A stretch of 64,000 nt of DNA from Clavelina lepadiformis (GCF_947623445.1 NC_135241.1:20958501-21022500); one strand, 5' to 3'; positions 46,503 to 58,564 are shown, counted from the stretch's first letter. Numbers and translations: made by a program. The notes: generated by a model not told the origin, from the letters alone.

Positions 46503-47690
46503 TGTTGGATGGCTTCGAGTTTGGAAGCCTCTCTGTCTAAGTTAACCAATCGATGACAAGATGAGTACAATTGCCAGATCACCTAATACCCGTCACTCAT
46601 TCAGTTAGATGCTTAAAGAATACTTTAATGATCACAGAATGAATCAAAGATAAGGGTCTTGGGACAGCGCTATTTCTAAAGGATGCTTTAGAACTAATGC
46701 TCAATAACCAATACCATTGACGACTTTTGGCTTATTTAATTGCGCCATGCATGTCTATATAAGACCAAGTTGTAGCCTATGCTAGGCTATTATACAGTAT
46801 TTGAATTTGTGACTAATACATACCTATAATGCCTTGAGATAAAGATAAATTCTTGTCATTGACGTTGATAAAAGTGGCAATAAATTCCTAGAAAATCTTG
46901 CTGAGTAAAGCATCTCACCGTTGCTAAGCAAAAATGCATTCACAATATTCATTTAGAATAGCCTACCTAAGCTCCAGAAAGTTCTGAACCCTGGCTGCTC
47001 AAAACAGCTTGTTGACGACTACCCAATATGATGTGAAAAAGAGCTACCGAGTGAGTGTAGGAAATGCAAACAAAGCATTCTGTCTGTGTTTACTTTAGAC
47101 TGCCATAAAGGGAATTATAGAAGCAGGTTTAGCGTGTGTTATAACTCTATGAATTATTTTACAACTTGCTGAAGTTCATGTAAGAGTAAAACTTTACAAC
47201 GATGGTTCCCAACCTGGGGAACGCATACCCCCAAGTTGTTTGAAGCAACAGTTGAAGTGGGGAATGGAAACATTTTTAACAAAAGGTATTATTTTTCCCT
47301 GCGTTTTTCTTTTGACTGAAAATACAAAACCTTTATCACTTTAAACATTTAAGAGATCAAATAAACTTTTCTAATGCTATTTCTTTCATTTCTACTTATT
47401 AGGACAAGAGTACGTTGGATGGTTGTTTTTGTGAAAATAAACTCAACATAAACTAATATGATTCTGGATCAGTTGATCCGCAATCTGAGATTAAATTTGA
47501 TACAATATTCAGCATACCTACTCTCGATAAAACTTCGGTATTATGAAAACAGGAGGTTGGTAAAGACTAGAAATTTCCACATGAACTACTCAATTTCCAT
47601 GATAAATCCATGACTGAAATTATATCATAAAAGTGTTGTTCAAATGGTTCTTCTTCAAGTGGTTCTTAATGGAATACTCTTTTATCATTG
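46503..47690. other. Spacer with one end of a degraded hAT element
   Basis: No exon is seen. TGGTTCCCAACCTGGGGAAC at about 47204 and the following CGCATACCCCCAAG resemble the left end of a hAT element. I found no matching right end nearby. The rest is unremarkable and includes the promoter of the transporter gene. Confidence 0.35.
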
Positions 47691-47739
47691 AAGTTTTCAA
47701 TCTACCTATCATACGAGAGAGTCTGTGCTCATTAGATAA

Positions 47740-47900
47740 TAATTAATAGGTAGTGGTCCTGTGCACAATCAGGAACTGCGCAGAGCGAATCCGCTGAACC
47801 TCTTGTATGGCAAAATAGCGTTTCATTTAGTAACTAAATACAGTCGAAAAAAAATGTTTTGTTTTAGTTGGATGTACAATGAGGTAACAAGAGCGCCTAT
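47740..47900 (+). repeat. 5' flank of GNAT copy C, shared with A and D
   Basis: The segment from TAATAATTAATAGGTAGTGG through TATGGCAAAATAGCGTTTCA to ACTAAATACAGTC matches 52560-52720 (plus) and 30350-30530 (minus). It is the conserved upstream region of the GNAT genes and may contain their promoter. Confidence 0.8.
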
Positions 47901-48180
47901 CTAAGGTTACGGCTATGCAGTAGGTGCAGTCCACGTAAAAAGTTTGTGGTATGCTAAGCTTATAGAGTTGTACTTGACTACTTGTATAAGCTACAAGAAT
48001 TAGTTTTAAAACTTTCATTGCCACACCAGCCACAATTTCATGAATGCTTATTATATGAACGTAAATATAGTTTTCTTAGCTCTTGTTATTAAAACCTTTA
48101 ACCCTTTGAATTATATATATGTTTACAGATATTCTTCGTGATTTCATTAAGTCAAGTGTTATTTGAATGAGTTTTACAGA

Positions 48181-50435
48181 ATGCCAACTGAAACATCGGG
48201 TATTTACTGTCGACCTCTCACTGTTAAAGACAAAAATGACGTCATAGAATCTATAGCAAACAGTTTCTGCATGAGGAATCCCCTTTTGAAAAGTCTGAAA
48301 TTGTCAAAGAAAGAGAGATACGAGTATGCGACCTACGCTGCTGTAAGTACATTACAATCGATGTCTGGCAATAAGAAGAGAAATCGCTACGTACTGTAAC
48401 TGTTAATCTGGGTGGTCGGACGATTTAACCGCGGGCGAATCAACCCAGGACCTTTCAACCTACAACGATTCAACCCACGGACGATTCAACCCACGGACGA
48501 TTCAACTCACGGACGATTCAACCCGCTAACGATTCAACCCACGGACCTTCCAACCCACGGACCTTTCAACCCACGGACGATTCAACCTACGGACCTTTAA
48601 ACCCGCGGACGATTCAACCCACGGACCTTCCAACCCACGGACCTTTCAACCCACGGACGATTCAACCTACGGACCTTTAAACCCACTGACGATTTAACCC
48701 GTTTACAAAAACGTCTACGCAGTTTTTTACCAGGCGTTTGTTATCGTACTCTATAGCACAATTGAAATGCTTTCATGAGCTCATACAAGCTAGCCTACTG
48801 TGATAGAATACAATGACCACCCATTACATCTTGGATAGCCTAGCCATACTAGATTATGCAATGCCAGTACAGCAATATAATACACCTATACCACTGTTTA
48901 CAAGTCCACACTGCCACAAGAATACTCTGTTCGTCAGTCAGTTGATTCGTCCGTGGGTTGAATAGTCCGTGGTTTGAAAGGTCCGTAGGTTGGAAGGTCC
49001 TGGGTTGAAAGGTCCTGGGTTGAATCGTCCGTGGGTTGAATCATCCGTTGGTTGAATAGTCCGTGGTTTAAAAGGTCCGTGGATTGGAAGGTCCATGGGT
49101 GGAATCGTCCGCGGGTTGAATCGTCCTGGGTTGAAAGGTCCTGGGTTGAATCGCCCGCAGGTTGAATCGTCTGGATTTCAATCGTCCGTGGGTTGAATCG
49201 ACCTGGAACCGTTAATCTGCGTTAAGTTAGTTATATGAGATATTACACAAACAACTTCATGTTAATAATTAATTATTTCATAAAAAAACAAACAAACCAG
49301 GTAACCTATACTTAAAGCCAGTAGAATTACCGAAAGGTGAGTTTTCAACGCTCATATTTCGCAGATGTTTTTAGCCGACAACAAAAGCTTGGGAGCTTTC
49401 GATGATGACAATGATGACCAACTCTGCGGAGTTCAAATCAACTGCTCCAGTTATTTCGTACCTGACATAGATTTGGAAAAATATTTACTGTCTCTTTCAC
49501 AAAAGACCCAATATCTCATAAGGGTAATGACATTTGTGATGCATCTTTATTGAGCTGTTTGCTTTATGTGTTTATGAACTTTATTTTAACAGATTTACTA
49601 AAATTAGACTTTATACTACTAACAATTCATAATAGAAATCTTAAAGTATGCTTGAATCCTAAAGTTATCCCAGATGAATAAACAATTAACGACGCCAATA
49701 AATTGAAGACTATAACTACAACATTTATCCCAGAAATTGAGAAACCATTGCACAAACCAAGAAGAATGTCAAGAATTTTTACATTCTTTCAATCAAAGTT
49801 CAAAATGCCTGAAGTTTTTTTTTATCATGAATCGCATTTCCGTAAATTATTAAAATCTTTTCCAAAAAGCTTCTCTTGAAAAAGCAAAATTTAGTTCCCT
49901 GTAATTGGGCAACGTCAATTGCGTTGTTTTTCAGTTCGACCTCTTTTTACAAAAAGAAATGATGAACAAATTTTGCGGCAACAATTTTATGGAAGCCAAT
50001 TGGTTATCTGTGAATGCAGGTTATTCTGGAAGAGGAGTTGCTCATCAATTGATGACAAGGCATAAAACGGTTTTGTATAAAGTGTTTGCAAAATTATTAT
50101 CTTTGGTATAGTGTATATTTGCGTCATAACACTTAAGTAATAATAAAATTACTATGATGGCACACACAAGCCAAGCAAACTAAATTTTGTGTTTTATCAA
50201 CAGAGATATGAAATCACTGACTACCAATGCCAGTGAGTTTGATTCATTGGTGGCGGTAACAACGGCACCGGAGTCGAAACACATTGCTGAAAAAATTGGC
50301 TTCAAAGCAACGTATGAAATGAAGATGTCTGAGTACAAAGATGAGAAAACTGGTGAAAGAATATTTGCCAATGCAGGAGTTCCTTTCATGTACTTCTTCT
50401 TTAAACCGCTGAATGTTGCCAAATCAAACCTGTAA
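48181..50435 (+). CDS. GNAT acetyltransferase copy C, possibly decaying
   Basis: Exons 48181-48342, 49365-49523, 49935-50059 and 50204-50435 would encode 225 residues homologous to copy A. The first two introns have normal GT donors, and all three acceptors are normal. The exon 3 donor is AAG|GCATAA instead of GTGAGA in copy A. A GC donor can work, but this one has a poor consensus. Without splicing, translation stops about 17 codons later. The coenzyme-A loop (SVNAGYSGRGVAHQL) and the TAPESKHIAEKIGF segment are intact. Intron 1 carries the 800-bp foldback element. Compared with A, exon 3 has one extra codon and FMEANW in place of YIAGYW. Function is uncertain; a gene in early decay is as likely as a working gene. 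Confidence 0.65.
48411..49210. mobile_element. 800-bp foldback-type element with inverted minisatellite arms
   Basis: The left arm (48411-48706) is a tandem array of a 16-bp unit such as ACGGACGATTCAACCC with variants ending CTTTCAACCC or CTTCCAACCC. The right arm (about 48951-49210) carries the same unit in reverse complement. A 240-bp unique spacer separates them. The outer ends GGTGGTCGGACGATTTAACC and GGTTCCAGGTCGATTCAACC (reverse complement of the right) are alike. The target duplication is GTTAATCTG (48402-48410 and 49211-49219). GNAT copies A and D have the uninterrupted site. No transposase is present, so mobility needs outside help. Confidence 0.82.
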
Positions 50436-50439
50436 AATT

Positions 50440-50810
50440 TCATCCCTGAATTCCATAATATGTGTTGCAGTTTATTTTAAAGAAATGAATACAACGCTAT
50501 GTGTACTAGTAAGTAAAGTGACACTGTATTGCATATAGGCTACGTTTGCCGCTTGGGACGAATTGTAAAACTGGTTCCTGTCAATTCTAAAAAAAATTTC
50601 CCAAACCGTGTTTGAAGACTTTCGTATTTCCTGTTGCTGTTTTTACAAGCTGGAATTTTGTGTTTAAGAAAAATTTGTTTCTGAAGTAGAAGTTGGAAAG
50701 TTTCAAGTTAAATTTGCTTTGTTTGCATTTTCTTGTAACCAAATGTAACCCCATTTTCCTTCACGTTTAGGCTAGATGTGAGATTGAGTATAATTGCTGC
50801 AAGTAAACAA
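50440..50810 (+). repeat. GNAT 3' flank shared by copies B, C and D
   Basis: Matches 32930-32440 on the minus strand (copy B) and, in part, 54480-54715 (copy D). Shared motifs are ACACTGTTTTGCATAT-like sequence, GCCGCTTGGGACGAATT, a TTTGAAGACTTTCGTAT stretch and TGAGATTGAGTATAATT. Copy D has lost the middle part. Confidence 0.8.
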
Positions 50811-52045
50811 AATTTTGATTTTATTTACCAATTTTTGATTACCAACTATGTCCAGACGAGAAAATTGGTAGGAATCAATAAAATTTACCAACATAATTGG
50901 TTGCATTAATGTCAATTTTAACATTCAATTTTACCAACCACCATGGTTGTTTGAACCTACAAAATCGACCAAAAATACTCTTTAGAATTTAGATTGTACA
51001 TTGTACGCTCATCATTGATCGTTTTAACCAATCGCCATGGTCGCAACTGCCTGAGTAAATGTAAGCTTCACTGGCATTTTTCTGGTAGTCTATGATATAC
51101 TTTTTGCAAAAAGCACACTGTTCAGTGATTATACGAAAGTTTGTATTTGACATGCCACATGTGATGATGCAACACTAAACAAGTTTATGGCTTAGTCAAT
51201 TTGCTTATCAGATAGTGCACCTTGGTTTGGCGCCTTACTTTACCATTATAACAACTATTAATTCCATAAAGGTATTTTTGGAAGCAATACCATACATTTT
51301 CGGCACATGCCGGGAACGCTGCATTAAACACAATAAATGATTTAAAGCAGAGCACCACCGCCCTGCTTACAGATGGGAAATCATAAGACTACACAAAACC
51401 ATTCCATCTTTTTCTAAATTTATTTTATGATTTACCTACCTTTAAATGTACCAATGAAATCCTCAAAGCCCCATTCCATTAACTGGTTGCAAACAAATTC
51501 ATCCATGTTATTTAAATTTGCATTTGCTGTAGGCTATCCTCGCTAAGAATAAATCACCACGTTGTAGACCTAATGTGCTGTCGACGGTCGTCTGCTTTAT
51601 GATTGGCTACAGCGCTACATTAATGCCAAACTAAATTGCACAACATTAATTATTATAATTCTCTGATAACTTGAGTTGTAACCACGTCATCATATTTGGG
51701 TCACAAGTCAAGTAAAGTCGATAATTTATTGAATGACTCGGGCCAGTTGAAGCTTTTTGATAAATAAGTTTCAAGTTAAGTCAAGTCAGTGGATAGCTAA
51801 ATGTAAAACACCATTTCGGTCAACAAGAAAAGCTTAGAAATTTTACAAAATTCGTGTGGTTTTGCTGCAACATAATCGTTTGTAGATAAATAAACTCATT
51901 TTAAGCCACACTTTAATGTCAGAACTTCTGACAAAAATTTTAAGATATTCATTATAGGCCTATCTTTATAATGTTGGAACGTTACGAAAAGGAACCAATT
52001 CGAGTCAAATAACTTGAAACATTGTCTCAGTCAAACCTAGTGTTT
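50811..52045. other. Spacer between GNAT copies C and D
   Basis: No gene is seen. ACCAACCACCATGGTTG (about 50933-50950) and AACCAATCGCCATGG (about 51027-51041) are short palindromic stretches around CCATGG. An open frame at 52022-52276 is part of the duplicated 5' flank, not a gene. Confidence 0.4.
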
Positions 52046-52375
52046 TATGTAATTTCCAGTCGACTGCGTCCAGTTGACTGCGTAGGCTACCGCACTACTA
52101 TTTATAAGGCTTTCTGGGTCTTAGTTGTGAAAAGCATTTACTATTGGATCTCATTGATATTGCCCGGAGCTGACTATCAGTCAAGTGCTGTAACTTTATA
52201 CCTGGTGGCCGTGACAAAGTGGTTCAATACAGGTGTGATCTCAACACAATCAACCAGTTGCAAGTATTTTGTGTAACTGTAGAACTGCAGTCAATAATAA
52301 GCAACGCTGCAGCTGAGGTATAGGAATGTATTCTTCCTGGATATTGTGAATGCATTATTCCTTTGCAAGGTTAAA
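52046..52375 (+). repeat. 5' flank of GNAT copy D, inverted match of 31060-31365
   Basis: Homologous to the minus strand of 31060-31365. A short piece (GCTGCAGCTGAGGTA...GGAATGTATTCTTGCTGG) recurs again at 54863-55105, interrupted there by a hAT MITE. It precedes a (TATT)n microsatellite at 52379-52405. Confidence 0.85.
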
Positions 52376-53020
52376 AGTATTTATTTATTTATTTATTATT
52401 TCAAGCATTTACTCAAGCTTTACGCTTGCAAGAAATTAGTTAGAGCCAGTCATGCGTGCAGGCTACCTTCGTTACAACTGAATAATTGCCATTGATTTTA
52501 ATGGAAAACTCCTTTTTTCTTTTATGTTTTCAGCCTGCCTGTGATACAATAGAGTCTGTGTTGATTAGTTAATAATTAATTATAATTATTAATAGATAGT
52601 GATTCTGCCTGCAAAGAAGAACTGTGCAGAACGAAGGCACTCAAGCTGCTGTATGGCAAAATAGCGTTTTATTTAGTAACTAAATACAGTCAAATAAAAG
52701 GATTTTGTTTTAGCTGCTTGTAGGACAAGGTAAAATTAGCGCTAATGTAAGCTTAGTGCTATGCAGTAGGTGCAGTCTACATGTAAAGTTTGAGGTATGC
52801 CAAGCTTATAGAGTTAAACTTGACTACTTGTATAGGCTACAGGAATTTCATTGCTACATTAAACACAATTTAAATGAATGCTTATTAAATTTATATGAAC
52901 ATAAATATATTTTTCGTATCCCTTTGCATTAAAAACGTAAATCCTTTAAATTAAAAGTATATTTATAGATATCCTTTGTGATTTCATACAGCCACCTGTT
53001 GTTTGGATAAGATTTGCAAG

Positions 53021-54461
53021 ATGCCTACTGACAAATCCGGTATTTACTATCGCCTTCTCACTATTAATGACAAAAATGATGTCATAAAATCTATAGCAAA
53101 TAATTTCTGCATAAGAGATCCCCTTTGCAAAAGTTTGATACTTTCGGAGAAAGACAGATACGAGTATGCGACCTACGCTGCTGTAAGTACAGCACAATGA
53201 GGAGGGAAATCGCTACATACTCTAACTTTTAACCTGCGTTAAGTTAGCTACATGTGACATTACACAAACAATTTCACGTTAATAATTATTTCATAAAAAA
53301 ACAAACAGATACCGGGTTACTTATACTCAAAGCCAGTACAATTACCAAAAGATAAGTTTTCAACGCTCTTATTCCGCAGATGTTTTTAACCGACAACAAA
53401 AGCTTGGGAGCTTTCGATGGTGACAATGATGACCAACTCTGCGGAGTTCAAATCAACTCCTCCAGTTATTTCGTACCTGACATAGATTTGGAAAAATATT
53501 TACAGTCTGTTTCACAAAAGACCCAAAATCTCATAAGGGTAATAACATTTGTGATGCATCTTTATTGAGCTGTTTGCTTTATGTGTTTATGAACTTTATT
53601 TTAATAAATTTACTAAAATTAGACTTTATACTACTAACAATTCATAATAGAAATCTTAAAGATGCTTGAATCATAAAGTTAACCCAGATGAATAAACAAT
53701 TAACGACGCCAATAAATTGAAGACTATAACTAAAACATTTATCCCAGAAATTGAGAAACCATTGCACAAACTAAGAAGAATATCAAGAATTTTTACATTC
53801 TTTCAATCAAAGTTGAAATTGCCTGAATTTTTTTTTATCATGAATCGCATTTTCGTAAATTATTAAATTCTTTTCCAAAAAACTTGTATTGTAAAAGCAA
53901 AATGTAGTTCCATGTTATTGGGCAACGTCATTTGCGTTGTTTTTCAGTTCGACCACTTTTTACAAAAAGAAATGATGAACAAATTTTGCGGCAACAATTA
54001 CATAGGAGGATATTGGATATCTGTGAATGCAGGTTATTCTGGAAGAGGTGTCGGTCATCAATTGGTGATAAGGAAAAAAACAGTTTTGTATAAAGTGTTG
54101 AAAAGTTATTTTCATTGATGTAAAATTATTATCTTTGATATAGTGTATATTTGCGTCATAACACTTAAACAATAATAAAATCACCATAACACACCGACCA
54201 AGCAAACTAAATTTTATTTTTATTAACAGGTGTATGAAGTGGCTCACTACCAATTTCAGAGACTTTGATTCATTGGTGGCGGTCACTACGGCACCGGAGT
54301 CGAAACACATTACTGAAAAAATTGGCTTCAAGTCAACCTATGAAATGAAGATGTCTGAGTACAAAGATGAGAAAACTGGTGAAAGAATATTTGCCAATGC
54401 AGGAGTTCCTTTCGTGTATCTCATGGTTAAACTGCGGAACGTAACCAAATCAAACCTGTAG
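53021..54461 (+). CDS. GNAT acetyltransferase copy D, exon 3 donor lost
   Basis: Exons 53021-53182, 53380-53538, 53948-54072 and 54230-54461 would encode 225 residues. Exons 1 and 2 have GT donors (GTAAGT and GTAATA). After exon 3 the sequence is ATAAG|GAAAAA, so no GT or GC donor is present at the conserved junction, while the exon 4 acceptor TTAACAG is intact. Reading through the intron meets a stop, giving a protein without the C-terminal strands. The coding sequence otherwise looks intact: SVNAGYSGRGVGHQL for acetyl-CoA and TAPESKHITEKIGF. Intron 2 is almost identical to that of copy C, which suggests recent duplication or gene conversion. It is either a recent pseudogene or it uses a cryptic donor. 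Confidence 0.65.
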
Positions 54462-54881
54462 AATTTCATCCCTGAGATATCTTCTGTGTTGCGGTTCGTT
54501 TAAAAGAAATGAATACAACGTTATGTTACGAGGTCATATGTAAAATGACACTGTTTTGCATATACGCTATTTGCCGCTTAGGCCTGATATGAGATTGAGT
54601 ATAATTAAGCAGTTTATGACGAACACCATGGTATGTCATCCGGCATATAGACAATAAACCAATCCTCAAATTCAATTGAAGTTTTGTAACTCCAATGCGT
54701 GTTTGCATTAAGGAGGCGTCAAATACTTAAAACTAAGGTCTCTAAGATTTTGTTGGACGTCTTACGTAGAGCTATAAAAAACCTGTTTAGACCAATCAGA
54801 AAGCAGTATGGTTGGGGTTGTTTTCTTGCCTGGGAATTTTAGGTAATTCCCAGTCAGGAGTCGCTGCAGCTGAGGTACAGG

Positions 54882-55067
54882 CAGGTTTTTTTTTAAGGTT
54901 TGGTTTGGGTGACCGCTAAGTAGTTTTAAGAGACCGCAAGTGTTTCATTTAAATACCAAAAAATAGCCATATTTGCTTGTCCAGTCTTGCAAGTCCAAAT
55001 TTTGGGAAACCGCTGGAGAAATTTGGGGGACCGTTTCGGTCCCCCAAAACACCTTAAAAAAACACTG
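54882..55067. mobile_element. 186-bp hAT MITE with paralogous empty sites
   Basis: The ends CAGGTTTTTTTTTAAGGT and CACCTTAAAAAAACACTG are imperfect inverted repeats. The flanking 8-mers are GGTACAGG (54874-54881) and GGTAGAGG (55068-55075). The homologous sites at about 52315 and 31124 (minus) carry uninterrupted GGTATAGG or its equivalent. A small stem GGGGACCGTTTCGGTCCCCC lies near the right end. Confidence 0.8.
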
Positions 55068-55656
55068 GGTAGAGGAATGTATTCTTGCTGGATATTGTGA
55101 ACGCACTGTAGAAATATTGCAACATTTGTAGAAACCCTAATGATCAAAACTTTTGTTAATCATTAGCAAAATAGTGTGTAGGTTAACAAGTTGCAGGCTA
55201 ACAGTTTATTATTTAGGTTAATTTGGAAGTGGAGATGGTCAAGTTACTACCAAACCTATTAGCAACGTGATGGTTTGAGTGGTTAATAATCCCAAGTTAC
55301 TCTCTTCATGTAAGACATTTATACAGTAGAAAGGCCTATTAGCAATAACGTACAATAAAGTTCATGAAATGTTTTTATGTACGCACATGCCTATCGCATT
55401 GACCCAACAGGTCCAAAGTCACCAACCATATTGACTGCATAACGATTTGAACGTTGTCGTGAACAATTCTGCTGTCTCAACAAATCCTTAATAACTTGTT
55501 GTGTTGTGTTTGTATAGTATATGGCTATATGCTATCGCCTGTAGGCATCTATAAAAATAGTTACCGAAAATGTGATGTTCTTGGACTTGAACTTGTTTTT
55601 GGAGTATAGCCTACTTGGGTAGATTGTGCCAAAATCGTGAAGATGGTTAGTCTACA

Positions 55657-56040
55657 ATGAGGGTAAGAAGAAGATCACCGTCTTCCAACACAACTTAGGA
55701 TGACAACATCAAGCCAAAACAAATAGTTACCAGATCGCAACTGCTTGGCTATTTTTTTATAGCGCTTCAAGCCTTAGCTTATGCTATGTCGGGCATTTGC
55801 CTATAATAATTTGCTTACGGCGCGGAAAAAGCGCAAATGCTTGTTTTGCGCTACATCATGCAATGTTTGTTTCTTGTTCCGCTTTTGCAATACAAGAAAG
55901 TTAACGTATTCGGTCCAGATCTAAAAACCGTGTGCATCTCAGTACCACTTGGTGCTACTGGATCATTATCTGGTCTGTTATTAGCAATAGTTCTTGAAAA
56001 CCTGTCCCTGGAAAGCACATTATCAATTTATTACGTGTTA
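55657..56040 (+). pseudogene. Partial SLC35G-like transporter pseudogene
   Basis: Homologous to exon 1 of the transporter at 45345-46502, but on the opposite strand. It starts near ATGAGGGTAAGAAG and runs to SLESTLSIYY. Two adjacent TAA codons follow GICL, other changes break the early part, and there is no second exon. The segment LVLRYIMQCLFLVPLLQYKK is still intact. It lies just outside GNAT copy D, whereas the intact gene lies just inside copy C, which suggests it moved with the inverted duplication. Confidence 0.85.
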
Positions 56041-56545
56041 GTTACGTATTAGCCTACGTATAATTTCTTACGTAACACATTTGTAACCTGCCATTTGGAG
56101 TGGCTGAATACAAAACAGTTGAAACGTTGCAGTTCTTTTATGTAATGTCAAAGATTGTGAAGATATAAGTAGATACCGTATGATTGCAATTAATGCAGCA
56201 AATTTCAGATATTTACTTATCGATTATTGTCACATGCTTCGGACGTAAACGTTTTCGTAATGAGAATATTTAAATGAATAAATGGTATACCTAAATTCAA
56301 GATAAGATTTTATTTTAATAATTTAAACGTACGAGCTTATTTTTTTTGTGTTTTCGAAGCGTAATTGAAACAGCATTGATGAATTTTTAGAAAGTCAAAG
56401 TTTTAGATGAATTATCTGAGTAATTGTGTTTGAAATAAGGTTCAGTCGTAGGCTATTGCTGATTGATGTAATTTAAATTTATACCACGATGCCTGACTTT
56501 GAGTAGGTCTAACTACTGACTCAGTTACTCCATTGTGTATAGGCC

Positions 56546-56798
56546 CAGAGCAGGACTAACCAACTGCGTGGCCCGTGGTAAGCATTTTTTTTTAAATTGA
56601 CAAGTACACCAGGAGTTTAACTATTATCTTTTTGCAAATGTGTACTTGCAAAATGTTTGCCTAAAAAATTGCCCAAGTGTTACAAAAATCTTATCTCGGA
56701 GAATCCACATCGTATCATGAAAATTTGTTCAGCTGATATTAGCTTGCGCGGGGGTCCGTGGCAACTGCCACACTTGCCACTATGTTAATCCGACCCTG
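56546..56798. mobile_element. Degraded hAT-like non-autonomous element
   Basis: The left end CAGAGCAGGACTAAC and the reverse complement of the right end CAGGGTCGGATTAAC agree at 11 of 15 bases. The flanking 8-mers TATAGGCC and TATGGGTT share five. Motifs GTGGCCCGTGG and GGTCCGTGGCAACTGCCAC lie just inside. It is old and non-coding. Confidence 0.5.
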
Positions 56799-56806
56799 TA
56801 TGGGTT

Positions 56807-58564
56807 TACGTGAAAGACAGAGTGTAACCAATCCTCACAAATACGAAATAAATTGGACCGTGGCTTTTTATCGTTTTGTATAGTAGCGACGCAACTGAAA
56901 TAGATGCCATGAAGCTATTGGGACCATTACAAAAGCGCTTCGTTGGGTCCCGTTTAATATTTCAAGCTGTTGATTAGTGGTTTCACACTATGTCACAATG
57001 TTTTGCACTATTTTTTTTTTTATTGTGTGAATACGCACTGTGTAAATCAGCACTCCAGCACCAAGCACTTTCATATACTTTATTGCACCAAACGCTTGTT
57101 TTTCTTTATATTATGTATATATTTTCGTTTGTATTTTACTACTGGCTGTTTGCTGGCTTTGAGTCACATTCCGTGTTATTGAGTGTAGGCAACATTTAGT
57201 AATACTGTAACAGTAATTAAGTCGATGTGTAGGTTTCATAGAATTTTTAATACACATTCATTTGCTGGATCTGTCTTTCAACTTTAAAATAGTTAATGCT
57301 TTTCTCAACCACCTGTCACCAAATTTGTTGTTGTCGAACTTTAGACATAGGTAGTGTAATGTTCTGATTAAAATGACTCAGGCTTTGAGGCCATTAACAA
57401 CATACGAAAGCGAATAGTGAACAAACGTGTAAAACAGATAATGTGGAATAAATACGTACCGGCATGTTGGCACGTTGGCAAGCAACCTGAGGAATTATGG
57501 GTAGAGATTAACCACAATTGGCGCTAGTTACAGTTAGCAACAATCTAACAATAAGCTTCTTAATACGTCTGTTACAGGTAGTAAGCATCCAGCATGCGCA
57601 TGACTAGATTTGATAAAGCACTTTGATAAGATGATGGTGCAAGAAAAATTTGAATCAGACTTAGAAAATTATACGTGATTCTGTTCCATTATTAAATAGA
57701 TTTTCACTTTTCTACACTCATGTCATAACTATTTTGGAAAATTTACTGCAGACTACTTTTACATATTTTCGAGATGTAAACAGGAACTAGTTACTGGATT
57801 AAGAAGTTACCACCAGCGCCATTAGAGTCTTCAGCTTCGGAATAAGAAAGGTTTTCTTTTAGCACTACTACCTGTTGGACAGCTTGCTGTCTGCATTAAT
57901 TTCGTTTTTTACAACATTTTGTTTTAGGATTTAACTAATTATGGGTTTAGTTGCCGTGCTAGTTGTTACCAGCGATTAATTATTATCTTGATTATATTTA
58001 GCACGTTTTAAGCCTTTTCGGCTTTGTCACTTTTTTCTGTTTATTGGCGCGTACTACTAGCAACTTGCTTCATTTTTCGTCTTCACCGCGCTTTTGACAA
58101 GAAATAAAATGATTGATTTATTGATTGGTTTGTACGAGTGTGTTTCATCAACTCTGCAACATTTATGCATCGCCTATGTGATAACCTACAAATTGCTTGG
58201 AGGCAGTTTTACATCTCTATAGGAAACGGCTATGATGAAAAGTATAAGTTAATACGCTACAATTTAAAATATACACTTAATAAAAGGTTTATATTTCTCT
58301 TTATTTCTTCAAAGAAAAATTTATATGATCTTTGTTAAAATTTGTTGCTTTGACAATTAGGTGATTCCCCCAAAACAACTCCTTGCCAAATGCTCCCAAA
58401 TTCATAAGGTTGTATTGGTAGCAAACTGTAGTTTATAGGTATATGTAGGCCTACTTGTTAATCCACTTGTCTGGTTATATGCACCTTCGTATATTACCTG
58501 GACGTCGGCGTTGGTAGCGTATGAACTGGTAACAGTGCAACAACGCTGTGTGCTTAGCGAAATA
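56807..58564. other. Gene-free region upstream of the MGCGAS gene
   Basis: No exon is seen. The frames at 56970-57199 are T-rich, low-complexity and without splice context. The promoter of the gene starting at 58565 should lie near the right end; I see no TATA box. Confidence 0.35.

Noticed and set aside
48411-49210. CRISPR-like array of short repeats
   Set aside because: The 16-bp units are contiguous without unique spacers, occur in two opposed arrays and lie in a eukaryotic intron between target duplications.
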